Shown here piece after piece: positions 32,759-41,503 of a DNA stretch of 58,426 bases (the first letter of the stretch is position 1; every line of letters begins with the position of its first letter). Under the pieces are notes generated by a model that searched no databases, was not told where the DNA came from, and saw nothing but the letters and a program-made list of their open reading frames with translations. The position numbers and the translations under genes were made by a program. The stretch covers positions 1 through 58,426 of the forward strand of contig NZ_BAWH01000021.1 of the NCBI RefSeq assembly GCF_000586435.1. Reading direction: 5' to 3'. Source of the stretch: Psychrobacter sp. JCM 18901. Its GTDB lineage: Bacteria > Pseudomonadota > Gammaproteobacteria > Pseudomonadales > Moraxellaceae.

Positions 32759-32791
32759 AAAAAAACCCACTGACCAAATAGCTAGTGGGTT
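32759..32791 (-). terminator. Terminator after the DamX-like gene
   Basis: On the minus strand AACCCACT and AGTGGGTT form an 8-bp stem with a loop of about 11 nt, followed by T7 (plus-strand A 32759-32765). Confidence 0.85.
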
Positions 32792-32809
32792 AAATTAATC
32801 AGACAAAAA

Positions 32810-33898
32810 CTAATTACTCTTGTCTTCTATTAGCGCTTTTATACTATCGCTATTACTCTTGGGAGGATTAGCGTTAGCACTTTTGCCATTAGCATTTGAA
32901 TTATTGTTTGTGCTACTAGGGGGTTTAGGCGTTGGCACGACTGGTGGCTTCTTACTAGTAGAGTTCTCCGCCGGTGCCGCAGGCTTTTTGTTTTCTGGCG
33001 CAGGCTTACTTGTGTTGTTTTCTTCTTTTGGCGATGCTTCAGATATTGTTTTCGTCTCCCCACCAACTGTACGCTCTTCGCTAACAGACAACGTGGCAGA
33101 AGTATCTACCGACTGACGAATACTCTCTTGAGTACTGCTACTATTGTTGCTTTCTTGGTTACCTCGATTACTGTTAGCACTAGCTGCTTGAGCAGCGGCA
33201 TCATCAGCTTCTTCTTGCAAACGAGCAGGCACTTCACGCTTAGTAGGTCTCAAATCGACGGCACGTGTACGTTTCGTACTTAGATCTTTTACTGGATCAG
33301 GACGCTCATAATTATCAATGATACTGACATACCGATTAATCTCTTCTGGCAGTACACGTACGTTTGTAGGTAGCTTAAAGTCTATTAGCTTTGCGGCTCC
33401 TACTGCTTCTTGCGGGCTACTCATAATCCCATAAGTCAGCATATAACGGACTTGTTTTTCATCATCAAGATAACGGAAATAAGCAAATTTATCACGATCT
33501 TGACGGCCTTCTAAGTAACTAACAATCACATCGTTTTCAGAGACATTCATTACTTGAACAGTCCACCTGCCTTTGTTAGCTAGCAGATAACGCTTGTCTT
33601 TAAACTCATCAGGATAATCGCGCAAATCTCGAATCGTTGCATCAAAGTTAATCGGTTGTACATCCGTATCTAGCTCATGCAGCGATTCGACTTTTAGTGG
33701 TTGCTCAAACTCTTCATTCAAAATCTCTGGCGCTGATATTGGTGCATTTTCAATTTTGGCACCCATGGCTGGCGTTTGACTAAACATCCATACTAACGCT
33801 GTGACCACCCCTAAAAGTAGGGTCACTATTAGCCAAATCAGTGCTTGACGACTGTATGATTGGCTAGCAGTACGCGTTTTTGTTTTTGATGTTGCCAT
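32810..33898 (-). CDS. DamX-like SPOR-domain membrane protein
   Basis: This intact protein of about 362 aa follows aroB, the place of damX in the aroK-aroB-damX cluster of gammaproteobacteria. One TM helix (residues about 22-42) is preceded by a short basic cytosolic tail. The periplasmic part contains a SPOR-like segment from GRWTVQVMNVSENDVIVSYL through QVRYMLTYGIMSSPQEAVGA to LPTNVRVLPEEINRYVS, which in the family binds denuded septal peptidoglycan. The last 150 residues are a low-complexity Ser/Asn/Pro/Lys-rich tail. Unlike E. coli DamX, the SPOR-like part is not C-terminal. The start MATSKTKT (33898) has AAGGA 7 nt upstream. A role in division is inference. Confidence 0.7.
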   Translation of the reverse strand: MATSKTKTRTASQSYSRQALIWLIVTLLLGVVTALVWMFSQTPAMGAKIENAPISAPEILNEEFEQPLKVESLHELDTDVQPINFDATIRDLRDYPDEFKDKRYLLANKGRWTVQVMNVSENDVIVSYLEGRQDRDKFAYFRYLDDEKQVRYMLTYGIMSSPQEAVGAAKLIDFKLPTNVRVLPEEINRYVSIIDNYERPDPVKDLSTKRTRAVDLRPTKREVPARLQEEADDAAAQAASANSNRGNQESNNSSSTQESIRQSVDTSATLSVSEERTVGGETKTISEASPKEENNTSKPAPENKKPAAPAENSTSKKPPVVPTPKPPSSTNNNSNANGKSANANPPKSNSDSIKALIEDKSN

Positions 33899-34028
33899 GA
33901 GGCGGTCCTTGGTAAACACATGTTTTACAGCATGATATAAATGCTTATTTAAACAGAGGTACAGCTAACCAGTTGGCTATAAGTACGAGATTTTAGTATA
34001 AATATATAAACGATAAATTCTTGAGACG

Positions 34029-35135
34029 TTACGCGCTATGTTTTGACAAAACTTCATGCAATAGTTCGCCGTCAAACTCATTAGTCATTACCGCATCGCC
34101 AATTGATTTTAACAAAATTAGGCGGATTTGTCCGTGTTTCACTTTTTTTATCGTGGCCCATTAAATCTAGAGCAGTGTCTACATCGATAGCTGGTGGCGT
34201 AATAGGTAAGTTTGCCAATTCTAAAACACGCTTAATACGTATAACTTCATCATCAGTTAGCCAGCCAATCTTTTGCGATAGCTCAGCTGCTTGCATCATG
34301 CCCGCCGCTACCGCCTCACCATGCAACCAATTGCCGTAACCTTGATGGGTTTCGATCACATGACCAAACGTATGCCCAAAGTTCAACAGGCACGCACACC
34401 TGACTCTCTTTCGTCTTGAGCGACCACATCTGCTTTGTATTGACAGCAGCGCTTCACGGCTTCGCCAAGTACTGCCAGATCCAACGCCATCATTGCAGTT
34501 AAATTCTCTTCAAGCCATGTCAGGAATGCTTCATCCATGATAAGCGCATACTTGATAATTTCAGCGACTCCTGCTGACAGCTCACGTGCAGGCAGCGTTT
34601 TAAGCGTACTCATATCAGCGAGCACCATTTGTGGCTGCCAGAATGCGCCAATCATATTTTTGCCTTGCGCATGATTGATGCCCGTTTTACCACCAACACT
34701 AGAATCTACTTGTGACAGTAGCGTCGTTGGAATTTGGATAAAATTTACACCACGCATGAAGCTAGCAGCAGCAAAACCAGTCATATCTCCGACTACACCA
34801 CCACCAAGGGCAATAAGTGTCACATCGCGATTGAAGTGCTCTGTCATCAGCGCATCATAAATCTGATCAATACTTGCCTGATTTTTGTATTGCTCACCAT
34901 CTGGCAGTACGCACACCTTTACCATAAATTGCTCTACTAACTCATCTTCTAGTGCTTTTAAGTATAAAGGTGCAATTGTATCGTTGGTAACAATCAGTAC
35001 CTGCCGGCCACTGATATAAGGTGCGATTTGCTTCGCCATACTGCTATGTTCAGCCGTAGATTGTTCAGTAATGACAATAGGATAATCATGACTTTGCGTA
35101 TGAACTATTAGGCCTTCATGAAACGGCATTACCAT
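34029..35135 (-). CDS. aroB: 3-dehydroquinate synthase AroB (two frameshifts)
   Basis: AroB converts DAHP to 3-dehydroquinate, the second shikimate-pathway step, using NAD and Zn/Co. The reconstructed protein is about 368 aa. Motifs are [54 protein letters not shown] (metal Glu), [13 protein letters not shown] and [11 protein letters not shown] (metal His residues), and a C-terminal GQIRLILL. The frame breaks near 34390 (one G/C missing; [13 protein letters not shown]) and at T7 34143-34149 (6 restores the frame to a stop at 34029). A good GGAG Shine-Dalgarno precedes 35135. It lies 75 nt downstream of aroK, forming the usual aroKB unit. Confidence 0.95.
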
Positions 35136-35210
35136 GTGTTACTCCTAAAGCATTTTCGATGAGGTAAAAGTAATTGAGTCTGTTTATCAATCGTAGTTGC
35201 CAGTCTATTG

Positions 35211-35771
35211 CTAGTCTTCTTGGTGCGCCGATGCGTCGGTAGTGCAATCGACGAATGATTCTAGCTGCTGCATCAATTGATTGACCATGTGGCGTGGGTA
35301 CGTGTGACCAGTAGGCATAGTAATATGGGCGACTTGGCGATAGAGTGGATCGCGTGCACTATATAACTCTTGCAGTATTTTTCTAGGATTAGGCTGCTGT
35401 AATAATGGTCGAGACTTGTCTTTAGAGGTACGTGCCAGTTGCACCTCGACAGGTGCATTAAGATAAACGACGATGCCACGCTGTTTTAGAAACTCTCGGT
35501 TTTCAGCACACATGACTGCACCGCCACCGGTCGCCAATACGATTTGAGAGTTTTGGGTCAATTCATCAATGGCACGCGTTTCACGCTCACGGAAACCTGC
35601 TTCACCTTCTTTGGCAAATATCCAAGCAATGTCGGCACCCGTCTGCGATTCAATATACCAATCGCTGTCTACAAAAGTGCGACCTAACTGCTTGGCAAGC
35701 AGTTTTCCGATTGTCGTCTTCCCTGCTCCCATCGGACCCACTAAAAACACCGACGGTAATTCCTGCCCCAT
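35211..35771 (-). CDS. aroK: Shikimate kinase AroK
   Basis: AroK phosphorylates shikimate at the 3-hydroxyl with ATP. The 186-aa protein is intact and of normal length. Motifs are the P-loop GPMGAGKTTIGK, DSDWYIESQTG and FRERETRAIDEL (shikimate binding), ATGGGAV, and SRPLLQ in the lid. The start is ATG 35771 with a weak TAAG Shine-Dalgarno. A strong terminator separates it from pilQ upstream, so it must have its own promoter in 35772-35918, and it is followed closely by aroB. Confidence 0.95.
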   Translation of the reverse strand: MGQELPSVFLVGPMGAGKTTIGKLLAKQLGRTFVDSDWYIESQTGADIAWIFAKEGEAGFRERETRAIDELTQNSQIVLATGGGAVMCAENREFLKQRGIVVYLNAPVEVQLARTSKDKSRPLLQQPNPRKILQELYSARDPLYRQVAHITMPTGHTYPRHMVNQLMQQLESFVDCTTDASAHQED

Positions 35772-35918
35772 AATACTTACTCAGCTAAATTAGGTATGAT
35801 ACAACGTCATTGTTATTCTGGCTAGTAATGAGCGTGATTATTGTGAGTAAAATTTAGAGCACACTACTCATCGGTACATACATAGATATTACAATACGAA
35901 AACCACTAATCTCGCGCA

Positions 35919-35950
35919 TAAAAAAGTAAGCACTAGGGCTTACTTTTTTA
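35919..35950. terminator. Perfect 13-bp terminator between pilQ and aroK
   Basis: TAAAAAAGTAAGC (35919-35931) pairs perfectly with GCTTACTTTTTTA (35938-35950) around a 6-nt loop. It lies 24 nt past pilQ and is symmetrical. Confidence 0.9.
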
Positions 35951-35973
35951 GCAACTAGCTAACCGCTTTAGGA

Positions 35974-38325
35974 CTAGTTCAGACGACTCGTACCATCATT
36001 AATAAGCTTCGGAGTTACGAAAATAAGTAGCTCTTCTTTGTCGTTGCTTCGTACATCTTTACGGAAAGCACGACCAATATAAGGCAAATCACCTAAGAAA
36101 GGGACCTTAGTTACTTCGTTATTGGTACGGTTTTTAAAGACGCCGCCCAGTACGACTGTCTGACCATCTTCAATAATAACGTTGGTTGATATAGAATCCT
36201 CAGAGATGGCAACCTGATTATTAATGATAGTCGGTGTGCCATTGGTAATGACCAATTGCAAACCAATCTTGCCATCAGGTGTGATGTTTGGTGTCGCTTC
36301 TAGACTTAATGCAGCCTCTTTAAAGCTGGTTGTCGTCGCACCACTGGCTGATGCTTCTTGATAAGGAATCTGAGTACCAGAAGAGACCTTTGCTGTCTGC
36401 TTGTCTGCGGTTAAAATCTTAGGTGTAGAAATAACTTCACCACGGTTATCCGCTTGCAGTGCTGACAGCTCAAGATCTAGCATCACATCAGACATACTGA
36501 GCAAACCAAAGGCGATACTACCTGCTGGGTTGGAAACGCCTAAGTCGACGTTTAAGTTATCAGGACGACTAATGTCATAAGAAGGATAAGAAACGGTTTG
36601 ACCATTAACGGTCGTCGTTTCTACATCAAAATCTTTCAAATCCCATAAGGTTTGATCACTACCGCCAACCAATAAGCTGCGGTTGTTGGCCGCACCATTT
36701 GACAAGATACCCCAACGAACACCAATCTCTTTACTGAAGCTATCAGTTGCACTGACGATACGTGCTTCAATCATGACCTGACGAACAGGAATATCAATTT
36801 TGCTGATTAGTTTATGAATGTTTTCGATACTGTCAGCAACGTCTTTGATAATCAAAGTATTGGTACGTTCATCAACCGTTACCGTACCACGATTGGATAA
36901 CAACGTATTATTATCCTCACGATTTGCGAGGCCACTACTATTACCAGTCGCGCCGCTACCTTGCGAAATAAGCGTTAAGACATCTTGTGCTTTTGCATAA
37001 CTTAAACGAATGTACTCAGTACGCAGAGGTGCATAAGATTGAACAGCTTGCTGTGCTTCTAGTTCACGTGCTTCTTGCTCAGCGAGCTCAGTAGAAGGTG
37101 CGACCAAAATCACATTACCATTTTCACGCTTGCCTAAGTTTTTGCTTTTCAAAATAATATCGAGGGCTTGATCCCAAGGAACATTGATTAAACGCAGGGT
37201 GATGTTGCCAGCAACAGAGTCACTTGCCACGATATTCATCTCAGTAAACTGCGCCAAAATATCTAAGACACTACGAACCTCAACATCTTGGAATTCCATA
37301 GATAGCGGTTCGCCACTATAGACTCTTTCTTCCAGCGTCGGCTCACGTAACAACTCAGGCTTTTTAATACCAATATTTAACTGGTTACCTGATTGGTAGG
37401 CTTGATACTCATAATCGTCATTCATGTTAATGGTAACGACGCCATTCTGTCCTTGGTTTTTGGTATCAATACTACCAACAAGACCACTGTTAATATTCAA
37501 TCGGCGCAATAAGTTTCTCGGAACCGTACTACCAGTCAAACGTACGACAAGTTTATTACCTTGCGCTGCACATCTACTGGAATAGCTTCGTTGGCCAGTA
37601 CCATGCTGACATTACCGCCACCATCACTGTCTGCTGAAAAATTGACTGCGCTTAACCCATCATAGCTATACTGCTTGCTTACTTGTGAAGCTGCCAATTG
37701 AGGGTTCAAAAGCGGATTGACTCTGACCACCATCGTATCAGCTGGTACTTCGTTTTTTTACAACAACCTTGCTTGTGGTACGTACAGGCGCCACTGGTAC
37801 GGTAGAACTCTCAACAATAGGCGTAATGACAGCGGTCGTTGTCATACTGTTATTGTTATTGAGAACATCTTGAATCGGGTCGCTGGTAATGACAGGACGA
37901 TTAGGATCAGTGATGGTTAGCAATAAATCATTGCCTTCAATCGCTGTCGTATAATTGCCTGACTCTTTCAAACCAACAATGAGGCGCGTGGTACTGTCAC
38001 TACTTAGCGTAGTAACGTCATTAATCGCACCGATATTATATTCATTAAAGCGGCTAGCAAGCCCATTCTGTACTTGTTCGAAATCTAGGACTAAGCGACT
38101 AGGGTCATCAAGCTGATAGGCTGCAGGCAATACTGGCAATCCTGTAAATCCCAAACGCATTTGCGTCACTGCAGGTGCGGTCTGCACTACAGAGACATTA
38201 TCGATGCGCTGTGCAGCATGAGCACTATTAGTTACAGCCACCATACTGACTGCCAGTGCTGAAATGGCAAAAGCAGAAGACATGCGGTTGCTCATCATCA
38301 TTACCTTGTTATTGCGTACTGTCAT
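35974..38325 (-). CDS. pilQ: Type IV pilus secretin PilQ (two frameshifts)
   Basis: PilQ is the outer-membrane secretin through which type IV pili emerge and DNA enters during competence. The reconstructed length is about 783 aa. It has a signal peptide ending near HAAQ, two N-terminal AMIN-type domains (LDDPSRLVLDFEQVQNG), an STN/N0 domain (SVLDILAQFTEMNIVASDSV), N1 (YIRLSYAKAQDVLTLIS, then DERTNTLIIKD), and the C-terminal secretin domain with VPFLGDLPYIGRAFR and the terminal EELLIFVTPKLIND. Frame breaks are T7 37753-37759 (6 restores) and one missing C/G near 37560 (QRKGNKLVVRLTGS). It is last in the pilMNOPQ operon, followed by a terminator. Confidence 0.95.
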
Positions 38326-38357
38326 TATTTATTCCTCAAAAAATCTGCCGACTTAGC

Positions 38358-38885
38358 TTATAGGGGATAGCAGCGACTGGGGTTTTTCCACAAACCTGCG
38401 CGGCTATCTGGCACAATTTCAATCAAGTTAACCTGGGTCGGCGTGATTTCAACAATACGGCCGTCATTCAATCCAAGATAATCGCCTACTTTAACACTGG
38501 CAACCGAACCATCGGGACGTTGTATCAATGCATATCGCTGACCTTCGGGCGAAATCACCACACCTCGAAAGACCAATTGCGACAATTCATACTGCTCAAG
38601 CGGTTCTTTGATTCTGTTGATATCTGGTCTTACACCATCTATAGGAGTGGTCGGGCCTTGCACATTGACTAAACTCGGTGGTAAAAATGGACTACGCTGC
38701 GAACTAGCGCTATATACAAAATCCTCTACCAGCTCGGCTTTAGGCGGCGGCTCAATAGGCTGTGCAGGCTGATTACGGATATCGGTCATTGCCTGCTCTG
38801 CCATACCTATACGGTCACTACACCCAGTCATAGATAAAACAGCGACACTTAAAACCAGTAGCATGGGCATTCTTTGAATATTCAT
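38358..38885 (-). CDS. pilP: Type IV pilus lipoprotein PilP
   Basis: PilP is an inner-membrane lipoprotein that links the PilMNO platform to PilQ. The protein is about 175 aa as read, with a lipobox LSMTGC. The HR domain is visible as LEQYELSQLVFRGVVIS, then GQRYALIQRPDGSVASVKVGDYLGLNDGRI. ATG 38885 has AGGAGC 5 nt upstream; the frame is open further upstream inside pilO. The C-terminus reads VPDSRAGLWKNPSRCYPL, unlike the usual GGWVERPxxL ending. Adding one T near 38388 would give AGFVEKPQSLLSPIS and a stop at 38353, so a one-base loss is likely there too. Confidence 0.88.
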   Translation of the reverse strand: MNIQRMPMLLVLSVAVLSMTGCSDRIGMAEQAMTDIRNQPAQPIEPPPKAELVEDFVYSASSQRSPFLPPSLVNVQGPTTPIDGVRPDINRIKEPLEQYELSQLVFRGVVISPEGQRYALIQRPDGSVASVKVGDYLGLNDGRIVEITPTQVNLIEIVPDSRAGLWKNPSRCYPL

Positions 38886-39605
38886 TAGTTGCTCCTGCAT
38901 TTGCATCAGTAGCAGCGGCTGCATCACCTTCAGGAGCCGCTTCTTTAGAGCGATAAGTCTTAGTTTGCAAGACTAAATTAAGCTCTGGCAAAACATCCAA
39001 TGTAGGCTGCGGATTGCTGACTTCAAAATCGTGCATCGTAATAATTCGAGGCAGTGCGGCAAGACCGCTGATAAAGCTACCAAACTGATGGTATTCACCC
39101 AAAGCTGCAATACGTATTGGCTGCTCAATAAAGAATTCGTTTTCAATTTCAGGCTCTACTGAAATATCCTGAAAACGGATATTGCTACCAACGCCTGTCA
39201 TGTTTATGCCTTCTACCAATTCTGACACACGCGTATCTTTTGGCAACTGATCCAACAAAGTATTAAACTCAGTTTCCATTTGGACAACTTGCGCTTGATA
39301 CGCTTTTAAATGACGAGCGCGCGACTCTTTTTCGCGGTAACTATCGAGCAAGGTCTGCTGCTGGCTTTCAGCCGCATTAATCTCGTCAATTTTGCTGCTG
39401 ATGGGTAATGCCCATGACAACGCTGCGATGAAGGTAATGATAAGACCAATCACTGTCACCTTTACAGGTAATGGCCAACTGCCATAGTTTTCTGAATCTA
39501 GCGACTCAAAACTACGGCGAAACTCATTTAAATCGAATTGCTTTTTTTGGCTTTAAAGCAGATTTTTTTGGTTTTAGAGAGGCTCTTTTTGCGGATAAGC
39601 TTCAT
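38818..39605 (-). CDS. pilO: Type IV pilus assembly protein PilO (two or three frameshifts)
   Basis: PilO forms heterodimers with PilN in the inner-membrane alignment complex. The reconstructed length is about 261 aa as read. The basic N-terminus MKLIRKKSLSKTKKSALKP is followed by one TM helix (VTVIGLIITFIAALSWALP), a coiled coil (INAAESQQQTLLDSYREKES) and a ferredoxin-like PilO domain (IRIAALGEYHQFGSFISGLA). A7 runs at 39542-39548 and 39563-39569 break the N-terminal frame; 6 in each restores it to ATG 39605, which has AGGAGG upstream and overlaps the pilN stop as ATGA. The frame then runs about 22 codons into pilP. Neighbouring junctions overlap by TAATG, so a further one-base loss near the 3' end is probable. 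Confidence 0.88.
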
Positions 39606-40255
39606 AACGCTCCTCCTAGACCAGTATCGGTGTCAGCAGCAGTCGGAGTTTCCGATTGTACTCTAGTCGTTACTACAAACTGTACGTAACTGTCTTCAGG
39701 ATAAACAGGTCGCGCCTGCTCACCAGTATTAACCGTATTGTTGAGGGCTGGAGCAGCCTCATAAGCGCTAATATTCTGTTGAATGTTACTTACTGCTGAG
39801 TTGCCCATCCATTTACTGTTATCAAGGTTACGAATCAGGCTGGACACAATATTTGGATTGTCCGCTAAGCCTGTCAAAGTTAGCGTATCACCTTCACGTT
39901 TAAGGTTGTTTAGATAAAGTGCTGGTGGAATAGCTTTTGCCAAATCATCCCATAAACGTACAGGCACAGGACGTCGTCCCTGCAAATCTTGAATGACTTG
40001 CATGCGTGAAATAATGTCTTCACGGCGCTGTTCTAAACTGTCAATTTCGGTCAATGCTGTATCTAAGCGAGTGTTTTCTTGTTCGATCAATGCGTTGGCA
40101 TCAAGCTGCTCATCAAGTTCATTATTGAAATAACTCCATGAAGCGAAGGCTGCTAATAGTGTCACTAATGTCACCGCCACTATCAATGTCATAAACTCTT
40201 TGTTACGACGTTCACGCTCTTCTTGTCGCCAAGGTAAAAGGTTAATACGAGCCAT
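39602..40255 (-). CDS. pilN: Type IV pilus assembly protein PilN
   Basis: PilN is a bitopic inner-membrane protein. Its N-terminal ARINLLPWRQEERERRNKEF peptide docks into PilM, followed by one TM helix (residues about 22-43), a coiled coil (NTRLDTALTEIDSLEQRRED) and a periplasmic domain that pairs with PilO. The 217-aa frame is intact. It overlaps the pilM stop as TAATG and the pilO start as ATGA, which suggests translational coupling through the operon. Confidence 0.95.
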   Translation of the reverse strand: MARINLLPWRQEERERRNKEFMTLIVAVTLVTLLAAFASWSYFNNELDEQLDANALIEQENTRLDTALTEIDSLEQRREDIISRMQVIQDLQGRRPVPVRLWDDLAKAIPPALYLNNLKREGDTLTLTGLADNPNIVSSLIRNLDNSKWMGNSAVSNIQQNISAYEAAPALNNTVNTGEQARPVYPEDSYVQFVVTTRVQSETPTAADTDTGLGGAL

Positions 40256-41310
40256 TAGTCAAAGCTCCTTAACGCAAGACCGCATGCAGCCATTAAGCTT
40301 GGCGCATCAACCGCCAGTTGCTCATTATCGATATTTGGTGCAATAGTCATATTGGTAAAAGGGTTGGCAACACTAACAGTTACACCCAGCTTTTGTTGTG
40401 CCATACCAGCGAGACCTGCAATAGAACTGCTGCCTCCTGCAAGCACAACATGATCGATACTGCTATATTGACTTGATGAGAAATAAAACTGTAAAGAGCG
40501 AGTAATCTGTTGAATGGTATTTTCTATAAAAGGGGTTAGTACTTCAGGATAATAGTCATCAGGTAAGGTACGTTCGCGTTTACTTAGTGTCGCTTCTTCT
40601 GCTGATAGGCCATAGCGATTTTGTATTGCCTCGGTCAGCTGAGCGCCGCCAAATAACTGCTCACGACTATAAATAAACTCACCATTCTTAGCGATATATA
40701 ACGTGGTCTGATTATGGCCAATATCTACCAACGCTACTAGTTCTGGTACATTTGGTAGGCTATCTACCATCAATCCAAATGCACGCTCGATTGCATGAGA
40801 CTCGATATCCATGACTTTCGTTTGTAGGCCACCAAAGGCTAAAGCATCAACACGTTGGTCGACGTTTTCTGAACGAGAAGCAGCAAGCAACACCTGAACC
40901 ATATCTTCACTAACTAAAGACGGTCCTAATACTTCAAAATCTAGATTGACGTCTTCTAATGGATAAGGCACGTATTGGTCGGCATCCAAACGTATTTGCG
41001 CCTCACGCTCTACATCGCTGAGTGTCATATCCATATCGATGATTTTAGTAATCACTGCAGAGCCAGAAACAGCGGTCGCAGCATTGCTACCCGCGACTTG
41101 GCAGCGTCTTGCCAAGCTCGTTATAATATTACCGGCAGCTTCTGTATCTACTAGAATCTTATCGACCACGATACCTTCCGGTAGTCTTTCAATACCATAA
41201 GATTTTAGGTGGAACATGCCTTGCTGACGCTGTATGTCAACCAACTTTACTGAAGTGGCACAAATATCCACGCCAATCAAATGTCGACTTTTGGAAGTAA
41301 ATAGCCTCAC
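40255..41310 (-). CDS. pilM: Type IV pilus actin-like ATPase PilM
   Basis: PilM is a cytoplasmic actin-fold protein that binds PilN and ATP at the base of the pilus machine. The 351-aa protein is intact. Features are the phosphate-1 region LIGVDICATSVKLVDIQ, ALVDIGHNQTTLYIAKNGE (phosphate-2), FGGAQLTEAIQNRYGLSAEEA, VVLAGGSSSIAGLAGMAQQ (adenosine) and the C-terminal MAACGLALRSFD. It is the first gene of pilMNOPQ and divergent from ponA, as in Pseudomonas. Confidence 0.95.
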   Translation of the reverse strand: MRLFTSKSRHLIGVDICATSVKLVDIQRQQGMFHLKSYGIERLPEGIVVDKILVDTEAAGNIITSLARRCQVAGSNAATAVSGSAVITKIIDMDMTLSDVEREAQIRLDADQYVPYPLEDVNLDFEVLGPSLVSEDMVQVLLAASRSENVDQRVDALAFGGLQTKVMDIESHAIERAFGLMVDSLPNVPELVALVDIGHNQTTLYIAKNGEFIYSREQLFGGAQLTEAIQNRYGLSAEEATLSKRERTLPDDYYPEVLTPFIENTIQQITRSLQFYFSSSQYSSIDHVVLAGGSSSIAGLAGMAQQKLGVTVSVANPFTNMTIAPNIDNEQLAVDAPSLMAACGLALRSFD

Positions 41311-41434
41311 TAGCTCTATACCTTATATTAAGTGTACAATCTGGTAGTTATTTGTAATAATTCAATACAATACTTTACTTAATTGATAGATTCAAGCATT
41401 TAAAAATATATTAAGGCCAACTTACACATTTATT

Positions 41435-41464
41435 ATGACCTGCCTATTTTGTTCAATGTATAAT
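41435..41464 (+). promoter_or_regulatory. Putative ponA promoter
   Basis: A perfect -10 TATAAT (41459-41464) is preceded, at 17-18 nt, by ATGACC/TGACCT as a partial -35. It lies 40 nt before the ponA start in the 193-nt divergent gap with pilM. Sequence-based prediction only. Confidence 0.5.
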
Positions 41465-41503
41465 AATATTGTCTGCTACAAATTCTAACTAATAAGTCTT
41501 ATT

